Below, piece after piece: positions 1-12,337 of a stretch of DNA of 64,000 nucleotides. Source of the stretch: Camellia lanceoleosa (Eukaryota > Streptophyta > Magnoliopsida > Ericales > Theaceae); NCBI GenBank assembly GCA_025200525.1, contig CM045762.1, forward strand, positions 120,964,979 to 121,028,978. Direction: 5' to 3'. The stretch's first letter is position 1; the number at the start of each line of letters is the position of its first letter. A program made the position numbers and the translations under genes. Below the pieces are notes generated by a model. It saw nothing but the letters and a program-made list of their open reading frames with translations. It was not told the DNA's origin and made no database searches.

Positions 1-104
1 ATCTTGATTTTGGAGGAGTACAATTCGATTTGGACTTGTTAGGGTTGTTTGTTTGCACTTCATTTCATCGAAAAGTTTTTTAGGAACTTAAAAATTCTAT
101 TCTG

Positions 105-280
105 GTGTCAACACCATGGGTTCCTAGGATTGACACCACCTTGCTGCCTTACTCTTGGTGCCTCTACTATTTTTTTGGGGTCGACACCACGAGTTCTAGA
201 GTCGACCCTTGTCTGCTGCTGTGTTTAGGATTTTTTAGGGTCGACACCACTGCCTTGGGGGTCGACTGCTGCGAGTTATT
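105..280 (+). repeat. Repeated GTCGACACCAC-type motif
   Basis: Variants of G(T/G)CGACACCAC occur at least four times (about 107, 129, 180 and 240), with further GTCGAC sites between them, all upstream of the TATA box. They look like degenerate U3 repeats. The 79-residue frame across them is not credible as a gene. Confidence 0.35.
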
Positions 281-377
281 TTCAGATTTTTGGTTCGATT
301 TTGGGCCCTACTTTTGGGGGTTTTTGACTTATTCTTTTCATTGACTTTGGGGCTATTATTCTATTCGTACTTGGTTA

Positions 378-387
378 CTATAAATAG
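378..387 (+). promoter_or_regulatory. TATA box of the truncated LTR
   Basis: CTATAAATAG sits about 20-30 bp upstream of a C/T-rich stretch (405-470) typical of a plant transcription start and 5' leader. Confidence 0.5.
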
Positions 388-1418
388 GCTTCAAACACTT
401 GCTCATTTCACTTTCCTTCTCTTTTCTCTTCCTACATCGTGAGTTTCTCTTCTCTCTCTCTAAACTCAAACTTTTTTACTTAGATCTTTACAACTACTCA
501 CATATAGTCATCTTTTCACCTTGGTTCTTTGAGAAAGGTTGGACATCTCTTCAAGAGCTTTCTTTTGATCCAAGAGCTCCGTGTTGTTGTCAACGTTGGC
601 CTTTGGGACTTTTTGGCTTTCTCCTCTTCCGGAGTTGAGGTAGGGTCTATTTTCTTAACTCAATATGAGTTCGGTAGCATATTTGTGGCGCATTTTGTTA
701 TTTATATTTGGTAGCCATTGGGTTGATTTTGAAATGTTATTTTGGGCTTACGAGTTTTGTGAAATTTGGGGGTTTTAGGGCTATAGTTATGCTACTACAA
801 TTATTTTCAGTATACAAATTGCATATGGATTTCTAAAAGTGAAAAAGCCCCAATTTGTAGAAAAACCCTAAATGATATTGTTTTGGGAGTTGGATTGATT
901 TTTGGTAAATAGTTTGGTTGGAAAGAGATGAAAAGGAAATGGTTGTGGGATTTTGAAAATGGGTGTTGTTACTCTTTTGGAAAAATATATCTGTATTGTT
1001 TAATTATTGCATTAGAGGTAATTGTTTTGGCTATCGGTGAAGGATAGCATTGTCGTGTGTTAGAAATTGCATGTGGATTAGGCAATTTGAAATCATTCAT
1101 ATCATGGAGCATGTAAGGGATTTTTGAAATTTGAAACCGTATGTTTAGAAAGAGGTTTTGGAAATTCTCATATTTTGTTTTGGAACATTTGTATTGTTTT
1201 GGAAAAACAATATTTTGAATCACACATGTTGTGCTATTGGAAAAAGGTAAATAAAGTGGTAAAGCTATGAGGGGGTGTTAAAATAGAATTAAGTTGGCCT
1301 ATGTATCCATGGTGAAAGACCTAAACCCGCGCCGTAGGTGTTTAGCCTTTCGATTTACACTAGTAAAAATGACCTTGTGACTTATACAGTTACTCGTATG
1401 AACATTGGCCTTGGAGAT

Positions 1419-2384
1419 CATAGTTCTAAATATCGACCGGTACGGTACGTACCGGCCGATTCGTACCAGAAAATCATACCACCAATTCAGATATCGACCG
1501 GTATACCGGTGAGAATCAAATTCGCAGCCATAGCGTCCGAGTCCCGATACGTAGTGGCCTAAAACCGATACATTGGGCGATACGGTCCGTCTGACTTGTT
1601 TTTGCTTGATAATGAAATAAAGCGCCAGAGAAACTCGATGTCGCTTACGGTCTTCACTAAAGTGGGAGGTCGTGATGTTCTTCGGCGAGGTCGTCATGTT
1701 CTTCGGTATAAGGTTCACGACGAGGTCGTGATGTTCTTCCTCGGCTTCCGGCGTGTTTCAGCATGCTTTCTGGGTCGTGCGCCGTTGAAGCTTTGAGGCT
1801 ACAGCAGCAACCTAGGTACTGACTACCGAGAATGTCTTTTATATTCATATTTTATATGAATATATATATTGATAGTTTTGGGCCAAAATATTTGACTCAA
1901 GATAGTTGGTGGGTTGTTTTGGACAATCGTGGGCCACTGAGTATGTCTTTTATATTCATATTTTATATGAATGCATATTGATAGTTTTGGGCCAAAATAT
2001 TTTACTCAAGATAGTTGGTGGGTTGTTTTGGACAATCGTGACCCATATGTTTTTTCAACCAACTCGTGGGTCTATGCTGTTGTGGTTTTCTTTTAAATTG
2101 TAGATAATTGAAAGTTATAATTGAAATTAAAATAAATATATATCATTTAGTTAAAAATGAGTTAAAAGTGTCCTTATATATCAAAATTTTGATTAAAATA
2201 TGACAAATTAAGGTTAAAAGAGTCAAAAAAATGTATAAAATTGAGTTTCTGAAGGATTGTTAATGATTTTTAAAATTTCACGGCCGCGACACCCGATTCT
2301 CGATACATACCGGCCGATACTACCGATATCGATACTCCGCGATCGATACCGTTACGTTACCCGATACCGCGATTTAGAACTATG
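1419..2384. mobile_element. Non-autonomous hAT-like DNA transposon (966 bp)
   Basis: The ends are a 13-bp inverted repeat, CATAGTTCTAAAT, followed inside by CGGTACG/CGATACCG-rich subterminal sequence. The element is flanked by a perfect 8-bp duplication TTGGAGAT (1411-1418 and 2385-2392). An 8-bp duplication with short inverted ends beginning CA is the hallmark of the hAT superfamily. There is no transposase frame, so it must be mobilised in trans. It contains a 111-bp tandem duplication and short repeats of GAGGTCGTGATGTTCTTC near 1665-1735. Confidence 0.8.
1832..2045. repeat. Two-copy 111-bp tandem duplication inside the hAT-like element
   Basis: 1832-1942 and 1943-2045 share nearly the same sequence, beginning ATGTCTTTTATATTCATATT and ending in a TTGGACAATCGTG(G/A)(G/C)CC-type stretch. 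The differences are a short AT indel and a few substitutions. Confidence 0.85.
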
Positions 2385-3146
2385 TTGGAGATTTACCTAT
2401 TTTATTTATTATCGTTTTGGCTTGAAAGGATGTTTTGGAAAAAGGTTTTAGCAATGTGTTTATTGTTGTTTAGCAATGTATTCGCATTTGATTTAGCAAT
2501 GTACTTGTTGGTTGGTATTGAGATACCTGGATTGGTTTTTAGAAAGAGATTTTATATCAAACAGATGTTTTCAACTCAAAAAGCATTTCGATTAAACGTA
2601 AGGCTTTGGTGATTGAAAAAAAAAAGATTTTGTTGAGAAATCAGATGGATTTGAAAATGGATTTGGGCATATTGTATATATGTATTGCATCATGATCATT
2701 TATGCTAGTGGAGTATATTTCGTTTTTGAAATATTCTCTACTGGGCTACACTCACTCGACATGGCTGAAAATGTTTTTCTGGTATACATATATGGATGTG
2801 GACTGAGACGTGAAGCTGTATTTGGAACCGTGTAGGGTGGTTCTGTTATTTGTACGCCATGAGCCATTTGTTTTATTTATTGGATGTGTGCCATTCTTTT
2901 AAGGGTTGCACCCTTTGTGTATGATGTAAACCTTAGGGCGTTCAATTTAATTTATAATATTTGTGTATGTTTTTAGTTACATCACATCCATTCAACTTAG
3001 ATGTTGTATCTAGGAATGTATGAAATCGGATAAACATATGTATTGTGTGACTATATTATATTCATTTGCATGAGAGTTGTTATCTATTGCTCATCGTTAG
3101 GTGATTTATTTATGTGAGCCGGACCGTGTAAATCTGGGGCGTGACA

Positions 3147-3565
3147 AAACTTGCTGACGTGGCATCAAATTTCATTTAGAACTTTATTTTACCCCCAAAC
3201 TATACCTTAAAAAGCAATTAGCCCCCCATATATTACAAAAATAAATATTCAATTAATAACTTTTTATCTTAAAAATGAAAAAAAAAAAACAAATTTTAAA
3301 TAAAAAAATTGAGTATTAGTCCTGTTGAGTATTCTTTAGATAGTAATTGGATTTAAAAAAAAAAAAAAATTTACCCACTCAATTTTGAAATTACCTTTTG
3401 TTGATCAATTCTATTGAAATTAATTTACAGAATAAACTAGTTACAATTACGCGCGTGCACACACAGAGAGTAGTCAAGAAATTTTTGGCCCACCTAGTTT
3501 CTTCAGGATTGACTGGAGATAATTTGAAACCTATGAGGCACAGGTACAAGCAGGAGTATATCAAT
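3147..3565. mobile_element. Foldback element I, left arm (split)
   Basis: 3147-3260 (TTGCTGACGTGGCATCAAA onward) is the inverted counterpart of about 25130-25250. Both arms share the 'CATTTAGAA.TTTATTTT..CCCCAAACTA' and 'AAATCAATTAGCCCCC' stretches. The outer half of the left arm is missing because the LTR ending at 3146 lies there. 3398-3565 has no match to the other arm; a frame of about 57 codons (3398-3568) crosses it but is unrecognised, and may be captured or unrelated sequence. The Tat element at 3571 is inserted in the middle. Confidence 0.65.
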
Positions 3566-3570
3566 ACAGT

Positions 3571-4388
3571 TGTTGGCTACATATTTTGTATAAGCCAATT
3601 ACAGTTCGACACGTGGCAGAGTAAGGGTAATATAGGAAGACTATTTAAGTCTTCGATCCTGATCGTACACGTGGCAGTTAATATTGGTTCTCGCGTGATC
3701 TAAGTAGCATTAGATCGGTAAAGAGATAAATGGTAACGTGGCTTCAACGGTTACTCATATTCAAATTCAAATATAAGAGGAAAGCTCAACTGCAAGTGAT
3801 GGCGTAGTGGAACTACGTATAAGGCAACATGATCGACGATCATGGAGGAGCAGTTCGACGGTTTGAAGTGCAGTTCGAAGGTCATCCTTGACAAGTATAA
3901 ATAGCAGAGAAGCCCCAGAAAAAAGCCCCAGACTCAGATCATACAAACCAGTTTTACTTTACATATTTTCTTTTCTAGTTTTACATTTCCAATCTTTCCA
4001 TTTCCTGTTCTTTAAATTCCTGCTCTTTACATTCATGTACTTTAAATTCCTGCTCTTTACATTCCTGTACTTTAAATTCCTGCACTGCACTTCGTTCATC
4101 GGAGTAGTTTCAAGTAGATTGTTGCTGTAAACCTCTACGAGGCTGAGTTTGGATCATTGTAAGTTTTCATTCTAATGAAATACTTCAATTGCTCTTCATT
4201 TAACTATTATTTTGCTTAATTTCTCCTAAGTCAAGCCACCAGTAAAAGTCCTCTTCATTGAGACTGAAAGAACTAAAACACAATCGTTTGATAATTGGTT
4301 GCTAATTAACATTTCTGTAAGGACTGATTGATGCTTGTTGGCACGCTTGCATTTACGAAACTACCCTTCGAAAGCCAAAAAGCCAACA
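3571..4388 (+). repeat. 5' LTR of element 1
   Basis: 818 bp, TG...CA ends. It contains CACGTGGC-type boxes (3611, 3670), a TATA box at 3896-3903, and a 30-bp unit 'TTCCTGCTCTTTACATTC.TGTACTTTAAA' repeated about three times (about 3995-4085) in the likely R/U5 region. Confidence 0.95.
3896..3903 (+). promoter_or_regulatory. TATA box of element 1 LTR
   Basis: TATAAATA in the 5' LTR, conserved at 24066-24073 in the 3' LTR. It is the probable promoter for the element's RNA. Confidence 0.7.
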
Positions 4389-4396
4389 TATATTTT

Positions 4397-4414
4397 TGGC
4401 ACGCCCAGTGGGAC
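4397..4414 (+). other. Primer-binding site of element 1
   Basis: TGGCACGCCCAGTGGGAC begins 8 bp after the LTR. TGG pairs with the CCA end of a primer tRNA. I do not assign the tRNA. Confidence 0.65.
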
Positions 4415-4422
4415 TAATTGAA

Positions 4423-6726
4423 ATGGCTAGACGAAAAAGACAAGGAGAAAATGAACGCTTGGAAGAAGGCATAGAAGGAGAGGTAGAAATACCTAATCTA
4501 GAGGATAATGTGGTAACACATCTTGTGGAAACTCCCATATTGTCAGAACCTATGGTCGAACAGACCAGTACTTCAGGACAAGAACCACATGTTCATAGTA
4601 TTGGACGGAACCAAGGAATTGGACCATCCACTATTCCATCTACTCAGCCAATAAATCCATGGGATGGCCTAGTAGATGCAATGGGATAGCAATTAATGAA
4701 CACAATGGAAAGGTGGGCAACATCCTTTTTGGATCGAATGAATAACCACCAACCAACAAATGCAAGACATATGGAGGAAGCAAATGTCCCTCAGCAAAGA
4801 TTGGCTAGAGATAAACAGCCTATGCAAGTTAATGGACATTCTAATAGTCAAACTAGTAATCAGAATTATGAAAGACCACCACCTCAGTCTTGGTATGAAC
4901 CTATTTCAAGGCCTATAACAGGCCAAAATGCCTCAGTACTCAACAATGAAGCCATACAAATTGGTGGATCTGGCCCAGTACAAGAAACTGGCATAAGAAT
5001 GGTTCCAAATCCCACGTTCGAAGCCATACTTGGCACTAGGGGGTGCAATAATCCCTTATTCGAATTTTTACCCGGGGGGTTGGAAGGTTTTCCCACAAAT
5101 GGAAGGAACACAACATCTATTCCAGCACCTTTCGCAGGTCCCTTCGCAGGACAGGCTCAAAGGGGTTACCCACACCCCTAACAGCAACCTGCACCACAGG
5201 GACAACCAGTCCCAAATGTACCACCTTATGGACCAAGGGGACCACAAGCACAAGTTTGTCCACCAAATTCTGTGTTTGTCCCTCCAGTAGTGGTTCAGTA
5301 GGCACAAAATATGGTCCCTAGGGACCAAATTGCTAATATAGTTAGAGAGATGTGTGGACCGATGGCTCGGGGGGTCCAGACTCCTGTATACAGAAAACTA
5401 TACTCAGAATGGGTAGATAGGGTACATGAATACCCAAGGGGGTTCAGGATACCAAATTTTACCCTTTTCTATGGGAGTGGAAACCAATCAACAATAGAGC
5501 ATATTGTTAGATTTGCTGCTCAATGTGGTGAATTTACTAACCATGACTATATGAAGTTGAGATTATTCCCAAACTCTTTAACTGGGGGAGCATTTGTCTG
5601 GTACATTAACCTTACACCTGGCTCCATTCAGACTTGGCAACAAATAGAAGAGGCATTTCATACCCAATTCTTCCAATCGGAGCTAGAAGTTTCCATGGCA
5701 GACTTGGCAAGATTGAGTCAAAGGCCCGAAGAGAAGGCTACTTAGTTTATTGCCAGATTTAAAAGGGCTCGAAATAAATGTAGAGTCATCCTACCAGAGC
5801 CAGAATTCGTAAGATTGGCCCAAAATGGCTTAGAGTTCAAGCTTCGAAAGAAGTTTGACTCAACTGAATTCAGAGACCTGGTAGAACTAACTTATAAGGT
5901 GTCTAGGTATGAAGCATTATTAGAGGAGGAACAAAATCGAAATAATACATCGTACAAGACATACTATAGAGATCCTAATTATGAGATCGATGCAGCAGAG
6001 ATTGTGGGAAAAGAACCTGTAATCTATGAAGCATTAATTCATAAGGATACGACAATTGACCAGCAGTTTAAAAAGAAAGACCTTCACAGAAAGTACTCTT
6101 TCGATTTAACAAAGGCAGATGACATCTTCGATCATTTGCTTGCGGCCAACTTCTTTAAGTTACCTAAAGGAGTGAAACTGCCATCTCCAGATGAACTTAA
6201 AGGAAAAGTATATTGTAAATGGCATAACTCTTGGTCTCACTCGACTAAAAACTGCATTGTTTTTCAAGACAAGATCCAAGAACAAAATCGGAAACGAAGT
6301 TTGAAATTCCCAGCCAAAGCAGAAAAGGCCATGGGGATCGACAGTAATCCATTTCCAGAAGTTGGAGAGGTGGCAGCCAATGTCATTATGTTAGATTTCC
6401 AAAACTTGTCCTTGACAGAATTGGGAGAAGTCAATGTGCAGATGCATGTTGCTAACCAGACAGCCATAAAAAAGGACACCAAAAATCTGCTAGTTATTGG
6501 ACAAGGTTTCTCACACCAGAGGGAACACTCTGATGAAGAATCATTGGATGATGATTCCTTAGAGGCAGCAGTAATGCAAAGGATGTGTCCCAGGTGCAGA
6601 CTGAGTTATAAATGGTTGAAGGGGCTTCCAATTGATGGGAAGCAATACTACAGGGATGTGCAGAGGCGTCCCAAGCCAACCAATGCTTATAATAAAAGGT
6701 CATATCCGGCTAGTGTTAGGCAGTAG
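4423..6726 (+). pseudogene. gag: gag of element 1 (capsid), stop-riddled
   Basis: The first ATG after the primer site is at 4423. The same frame runs on past stops at 4687, 5179, 5299, 5743 and 6724. The N-terminal part is Q/N/P-rich. A retrotransposon gag core lies at about 5380-5960, with typical 'FxxWY' and 'F..QF' features around 5590-5670. Near 6210-6260 there is a CxxH...H....C cluster resembling a degenerate zinc knuckle. The product would form the particle shell in the cytoplasm. Most stops sit where glutamine is expected (for example TAG before FIAR at 5743), which suggests CAG or CAA codons that lost C. It is not expressible as one protein. Confidence 0.85.
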
Positions 6727-6732
6727 CCATTA

Positions 6733-8530
6733 GTGGTTGAGCCTGCAATTGATAAAATGCGTGCTAAAGGCAAGAGACCCTTGTATGAGTCCAGGCCACC
6801 TAAGTACTACAGAATGGAGAGCAGTCATTCTGAAAGAAGATTGGAGAAGAGTTCAGGTTATGGGATCAAAGCCAGAGATTGGCCCCCTAAACCAACATCA
6901 CGCAGAACAAAAAGTGGCCACCTTCATCGAAAGCCTGAATCAAGCTCGAAATTTGAGGTCAAGGCCAAGCAATTGCCTTCACAGCCAGCTTCGAAGATGG
7001 CTTTGAAGGTAGAAAGAAGCAGTTCAATATTTGAGTCAGTGAGTTCGTGGGTACCTGGAGTTCCAGATTGGTTTGTACTGCAGAACAAACCTAGGGAAGT
7101 GCCCATTCGGAGAGATGTTGGAAACCAAGAAAGGATGGTTAAACCTCCTCTGGTGGTTCCGAACAATTGGGTATTGCTTAAACACCCAAAGACGAAAGAA
7201 CCAGATATGGTCCCAGTCATTTCGAGATCACAGAGGAGAAAGATTCAATGCAGGTACACTCAGTACCAGAAAGATATGAAAGAAAATGGAGAGAGCTCTT
7301 CATTGGCCCAGACAGAAGGAAAGAAGACTCCAAAGTCAGACCATATTCCAAAGACAACTCTACAAAGCAAGGTGAGTTGCAACAGAGAACAGTTGGCCAA
7401 GGTTCATTCTGAACTAAAAGCCAGAGAGAAATCTAGCTTAGCGGGATTGGAGAAAGCTCTGATGGAGAGTGATAGTGAGACAGAAGAAGAAATTGGCATA
7501 AGCCAAAAGAAAGAAATGGTGGAGGAAGAAATGTTCGAAGCCTTCATGGCTGAGCAAACATTTTTGGTTGAAAAACCAGTTGAGAAAGATCCTTCGAAGG
7601 AATCAATTAATAACGAAGTGCCAGAGTGCAGCATGGAGGATACTTCTGAAATAACTCAACAAGGTGACCAAGAGGGGAAACAGGTACAGCCAGCCATCCA
7701 ATTTGGCTCATTTCCTCCAGTATCAGTCAATATGGTACACATACTACCTCATGAGTTCCAGGCTGGAGATGAAGACCAAGATGGTCAGGAAATTGATCCT
7801 ATTCCTGTCTATAGTGAAGACTCACAAGTGAGTATGGTGCAAGATGATTCTAGAATGGCTACCCCAATGGAAACTGAATATGAGAGTGAAGAAGAGGTGA
7901 GCATTAACCTCTCATATCCTTTTGAATATCCCTCGAATTCTATGACACAACATGTCAAGCCTTTTTACATCAAGGCTTTCTTCGATGGGATACAATTGAA
8001 CCGAGTTCTGATAGATAATGGGGTAGCAGTGAACTTACTACCGAAATCTTCTTTGAAGAAACTAGGAAAAAAGAATCCCAGGTTGATCCCAACCAACACA
8101 ACCATTGCTGGCTTTGTTGGAGACAAACAGATGGCTCAGGGAATTTTACCCATTAACTTGAGTGTGGGAACCAGGGACTACATGACAGCATTCTTCGTAA
8201 TCGACAGTAATGCTAAATATAATGCTTTACTTGGGAGAGATTGGATCCACACTAACAGTGCCTTCCTCTTTGCATCAGAAAATCATAATGGCCTTAGGCA
8301 ATGAAGAGACAGAGGAAATTGATGCAGATCCTCAACCCTTCATAGCCTGTGCAGACTTTGCAGAGGCCAAACTGTATATTGAGGGAGTGACACCACTCAG
8401 TGTACTGAGGAAACCTGATGGCTCAGCCGAAGTGACGGCTGATGAGGAAATGACACACCTGAAGCACTTAGTCCAGGAGAGTGCTGATGAAGAGGTTGTC
8501 GTTAAAGATGACAATGATGCCTGGTTGTAG
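6733..8530 (+). pseudogene. Protease region of element 1
   Basis: The frame continues from gag through a long charged linker (K/E/S-rich, about 6733-7900). It then reaches an aspartic protease core near 7960-8240, with the catalytic triplet as DNG in 'VLIDNGVAVN' and a downstream 'ALLGRDWIH'. Retroviral-type proteases carry D-S/T-G; DNG is common in Tat elements. Around 8250 the natural continuation ('VPSSLHQ') moves to the next frame, so one base has been lost or gained. That frame then hits a stop at 8528. Confidence 0.75.
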
Positions 8531-8585
8531 GCAAAGAGATGAAGCACAAGAAGCCAAGTCCTTGGCTCTGATTAAATTCTCATAA

Positions 8586-10394
8586 TTGGATGTAAAAGCA
8601 ATAGTCCAGAGAGTACAGGAGCAAGAGAGAGAAGCCATGATAATTGGCTGCAAGCAGAAGCAGCAACAGGTCAGAGTTTTGACCCTTGATAAGTACTGTG
8701 CATTGGACATTGAAGCAAAAGTCCAGGAGATAAAGGAAGAGGAAGCTTTGTGGACAGATTTTGTCTATGAGGAGGAGAGCAAAGATGTTGAACTAAAGAA
8801 CCTGGGAGCAGAACAAAGCGAGAAGGTTGCTTCGAAGGTAGAAGAAACCAAGGAAGAAGCTCCAATAAGTTCTTAGACACAAGACCCCTTAGAAGAAGTA
8901 AATTTAAGGAAAGGTTCTATGCAACAGCCCACTTATATAAGTGCTTGTCTGAATGTTCTGGACAGGGACCAGTTGTTAGTTGTTCTAAAGAAATATAAAG
9001 ATTGCTTTGCATGGTCTTATAATGAACTACCAGGATTGGATAGGTCATTAGTGGAACATAGGCTCCCTATGAAACTTAACTTCAAGCCATACAAGCAAAA
9101 ACCAAGAAGAATGAGTCCAGAAGTAATTCAAAAAGTCAAGGAGGAGATTCTTAGACTACTCAAAGCAGGCTTTATTAGGACAGCTAGGTATGTTGAATGG
9201 CTATCTAATATTGTGCCCGTAGTTAAGAAGAATGGCAAAATGAGGGTATGCATTGATTTCTGAAACTTGAATCTAGCAACTCCCAAAGATGAGTACCCTA
9301 TGCCTATAGTAGATCTGTTGGTAGACAGTTCAGCAGGGCATCAAGTTTTATCAATGATGGATGGACACTCTGGTTATAACCAAATCTGCATTGCAGGGGA
9401 GGATATCCACAAGACAGCATTCAGATGTCCTGGGAATATTGGCACCTTCGAATGGGTTAAAATGCCATTTGGTCTGAAGAATGCTGAGGCTATACATCAG
9501 AGGGCTATGAACAATATCTTTCATGACCTCATTGGAGGGTATTTAGAGTGTTATATTGATGACATCGTAGTGAAATCCCAGTCCATGGATGAGCATTTGT
9601 TTCATTTAGAAGCAGCTTTTGAAAGAATGAGGAAGTTCAAGTTGAAACTCAATCCTCTTAAGTGTGCTTTTGGTGTATCTTCTGGAAACTTCTTAGGTTA
9701 TGTAGTGCACAAGAAAGGAATACAGATTGATCAGAATAAAGCCAAAGCCATCATTGAAGTCAGGCCTCCATCAAGTAAGAAAGAATTACAAAGGTTCCTT
9801 GGACAGGTTAACTTTCTTCGAAGGTTCATTTCTAACACTGCAGGGAAAACTAAAGTATTTTCTTCCTTATTAAGGCTGAAAGATGAAGAGGAATTTGTGT
9901 GGACAGCAGAGCATCAAATTGGTTTCGAATGTATCAAAGCCTACTTGGCCAACCCTCCAGTGCTGATGCCACCAAAGGGTAATAAGCCCTTGAAGTTGTA
10001 CATAGCCGCAGCAGGAGATTCATTGGGAGCTTTCTTGGCCCAAGATAATGAAGAAGGCAAGGAGCAAGCTGTTTATTACCTTAGTAGGTTTTTAAATTCT
10101 TGTGAATGTAAATATTCAGCTGTTGAAAAGCTGTGTCTTGCTTTGTACTTTGCTGCAATGAAATTAAGATACTATCTTTTACCTACAACTGTCTTGGTAA
10201 TTGCAACCACAGATTTGGTTAAATACATGTTATCTAGACCTATATTGAGGGAAAGAATTGGCGAGTGGATACTAGCCTTATCATAATTTCATCTAGAGTA
10301 TGTCCCTCAAAGGGCTGTAAAAGGGCAAGTTTTAGCCAATTTTCTGGCAGATGATCCATCTCAAACAGAGAGCCAAGAGATAATAGAACTTGAT
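8586..10394 (+). pseudogene. pol: Reverse transcriptase and RNase H of element 1
   Basis: The frame holds an acidic linker (8586-8876), then RT from about 9050. Landmarks in order are 'KKNGKMRVCIDF', 'MPFGLKN', the catalytic YIDD box at 9552-9563, and 'LNPLKCAFG' (about 9649-9672). The gypsy-type RNase H follows (about 9950-10280, starting near 'LKLYIAAAGDSLGAFL'). Stops fall at 8874, 9261 (TGA in the conserved 'DFRNLN' position, expected CGA) and 10284. The YIDD aspartates are intact. The enzyme would copy the element RNA into DNA within the particle. Confidence 0.92.
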
Positions 10395-11168
10395 ATGGCT
10401 AGTGTTGAGCCATGGCAGATGTGGTTCGATGGGTCGAAAGCCAATGGCTTAACTGGAATTGGTATTGTGATTAGATCTCCACAAGGGGTAGAAACCACAC
10501 ATAGTTTCAGAGTGGATGAAGCTACCTGTTCTAACAACCAAGCTGAATATGAAGCCTTGATAGTGGGACTAGAAATTCTGATTGGATTACAAGTTCATGC
10601 AGTTGACATATTTGGAGATTCTCAATTGGTGGTTAACCAAGTAAAAGGGATTTTCAAGTGTCAAAGCATAAGTATTTTACCATACTATGTTGTTGCATTA
10701 CATCTGCTTTCTCAATTTCAAATAGCAAATGTAACTCATGTTCCAAGATTTTTGAATAATAGAGCTAATGATGTGGCTCAGAAAGCTTCGAACTTCAAGA
10801 GATGGGATAATGCCGAAAGGGACATAAGCCAAACAACATATCAGAGATTAATACAACCTTTGAACAAAAGGAATGTGGTCTTGGAAGTCAATCATAATAA
10901 CTTACAAGAACAAGATTGGAGACATCCAATAATGCAGTACTTGGCTGGTCCATCTTCGAAGGCCAGCAAAAAAGTTAAATTGCAGTCTATGCAATATATG
11001 ATATATGGTGATGCTCTCTACAAAAGGGGGGGAGGTGGTTTGTTGTTGGAATGTTTAGGTCCAAAAGAAGCATTAATAGCTACGGCTGAGGTTCATGAAG
11101 GCATCTGTGGTGCTCATCAGCCTGGTGTAAAGATGAGATGGTTGCTTCGAAGGCATTCCTACTATTAG
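10395..11168 (+). pseudogene. Second (archaeal-like) RNase H of element 1
   Basis: A second RNase H fold starts at 'MWFDGSKANG' (about 10419). It has the acidic residues in DGS, in 'NNQAEYEALI' (E) and in 'IFGDSQLVV' (D). Tat-group elements carry this extra RNase H next to the degenerate gypsy one. The region then runs to an H-containing linker of the integrase N-terminus ('HEGICGAHQPG', about 11095). A stop at 11166 occupies a tryptophan position (TGG to TAG) in 'YYWPSIL'. Confidence 0.85.
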
Positions 11169-12179
11169 CCATCTATCCTTAAAGACTGCATAGAATATGC
11201 AAAGGGTTGCTAGGCATGTCAAAAACATGGCACAATAGGGCATGTGCCCATAACTAACCTACATGCAGTAGTAAAGCCTTGGCCATTCAGGGGATGGGCC
11301 ATGGATATGATGGGAAAAATACACCCACCTTCCTCAAAGCATCATTGTTTCATTCTAGTGGCCACTGATTACTTTACTAAGTGGGTCGAAGCCAAGCCAT
11401 ACAAAGCTGTAGACCAGACGGAAGTCTTTGGGTTCATTAAAGATTTAATCCATAGATTTGGCATCCCACAAACCATAACTGTGGATAATGGGACTGTGTT
11501 CGATAGGAAAATGGTGAGGTCTTTTGTGGCAGAGCTTGGAATTAGCCTTGTTAATACCACACCCTATTATGCACAAGCCAATGGTCAAGCTAAATCATCC
11601 AATAAGTCCTTGAAAAAGGGAATACAAAAGGTTATGGAAGATAATCCTAGGGATTGGCATAACCTGTTGTTGGATGTTTTGTGGGCTTACAGAACTTCCC
11701 CAAGGTCAAGCACAGGAGTCACTCCTTATGCCTTAGTATATGGGCATGATGTAGTTTTATCTGTGGAGATTAATGTTAAATCTTTAAGGGTAAGATGCCA
11801 AGATCAGTTAGATCCTAAGCAGTACCATCAAAGTATGTGTTTGGAGTTAGAAAGCATAGATGAAGCCAGAATCTTGGCATTAAATAGCATTCTTTTTCAA
11901 AAAAAGAAAGCAGCCAAGAATTATAATAAGAGAATCAAACACATTGGCTTTGATGAAGGTGATTTGGTATGGAAAACAATACTCCCAATAGGAATTAAAA
12001 GCCATAAGTTTGGCAAATGGTCACCTAACTGGGAAGGACCATATCAAATTCATAGAGTTCTGCCTTTTGGAGCATACCATTTAAGAAATTTGAATGGTTA
12101 CGTACATCCCAAAAAGATTAATGGCAGATGTTTGAAGCCTTATCTTCCAACCATTTGGGAAACACAAGGAATAAAATAG
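11169..12179 (+). pseudogene. int: Integrase of element 1
   Basis: The zinc-binding HHCC part ends near 'CxxCQKHG'; a TAG at 11211 replaces an expected CAG there. The rve core follows: first Asp at 11304-11306 ('WAMDMMG') and second Asp at 11484-11486 ('VDNGT'). The third acidic residue is replaced, since codon 11592-11594 is AAA (Lys) where Glu is expected after 'NGQA'. The C-terminal part contains 'NWEGPYQI', typical of Ty3 integrases. The catalytic loss alone would disable insertion. The frame ends naturally at 12177-12179. Confidence 0.9.
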
Positions 12180-12337
12180 ACACTAAGCACAAGAACATAG
12201 GACTGCTCAAATGATGGACAAAATTTGTTCTTTCATAAAGAATTAAGTACATTTTGCCACAAATTGGCCCAAAAATCATTACAGTGTTTTAATTGTTTTT
12301 GTAAAACAAATTTCCTATTGGTAAATACTGAAAATAG
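12180..12337. other. Spacer between pol end and the antisense gene end
   Basis: About 160 bp between two convergent 3' ends. AT-rich; I see no gene. It probably supplies 3' sequences of the antisense transcript. Confidence 0.5.

Larger units (their letters stand above)
1..3146 (+). mobile_element. Right part of a long LTR (left end outside window)
   Basis: No long reading frame is present. A TATA box (378-387) is followed by a pyrimidine-rich stretch (about 405-470), as at the U3/R border of an LTR. The sequence ends at 3146 in GGGGCGTGACA, a common plant gypsy LTR end. Immediately to the right begins an internal part of a foldback element whose outer part is missing, as expected if this LTR landed inside it. 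The hAT-like element at 1419-2384 is a later insertion. Whether this is a solo LTR or the 3' LTR of a full element cannot be seen; the predicted right target duplication is 3147-3151 (AAACT). Assignment as an LTR is inference. Confidence 0.5.

Noticed and set aside
3398..3703. A 101-codon plus frame crossing into the 5' LTR
   Set aside because: It runs across the insertion point at 3571. Only the first 57 codons could be older sequence, and I recognise no domain.
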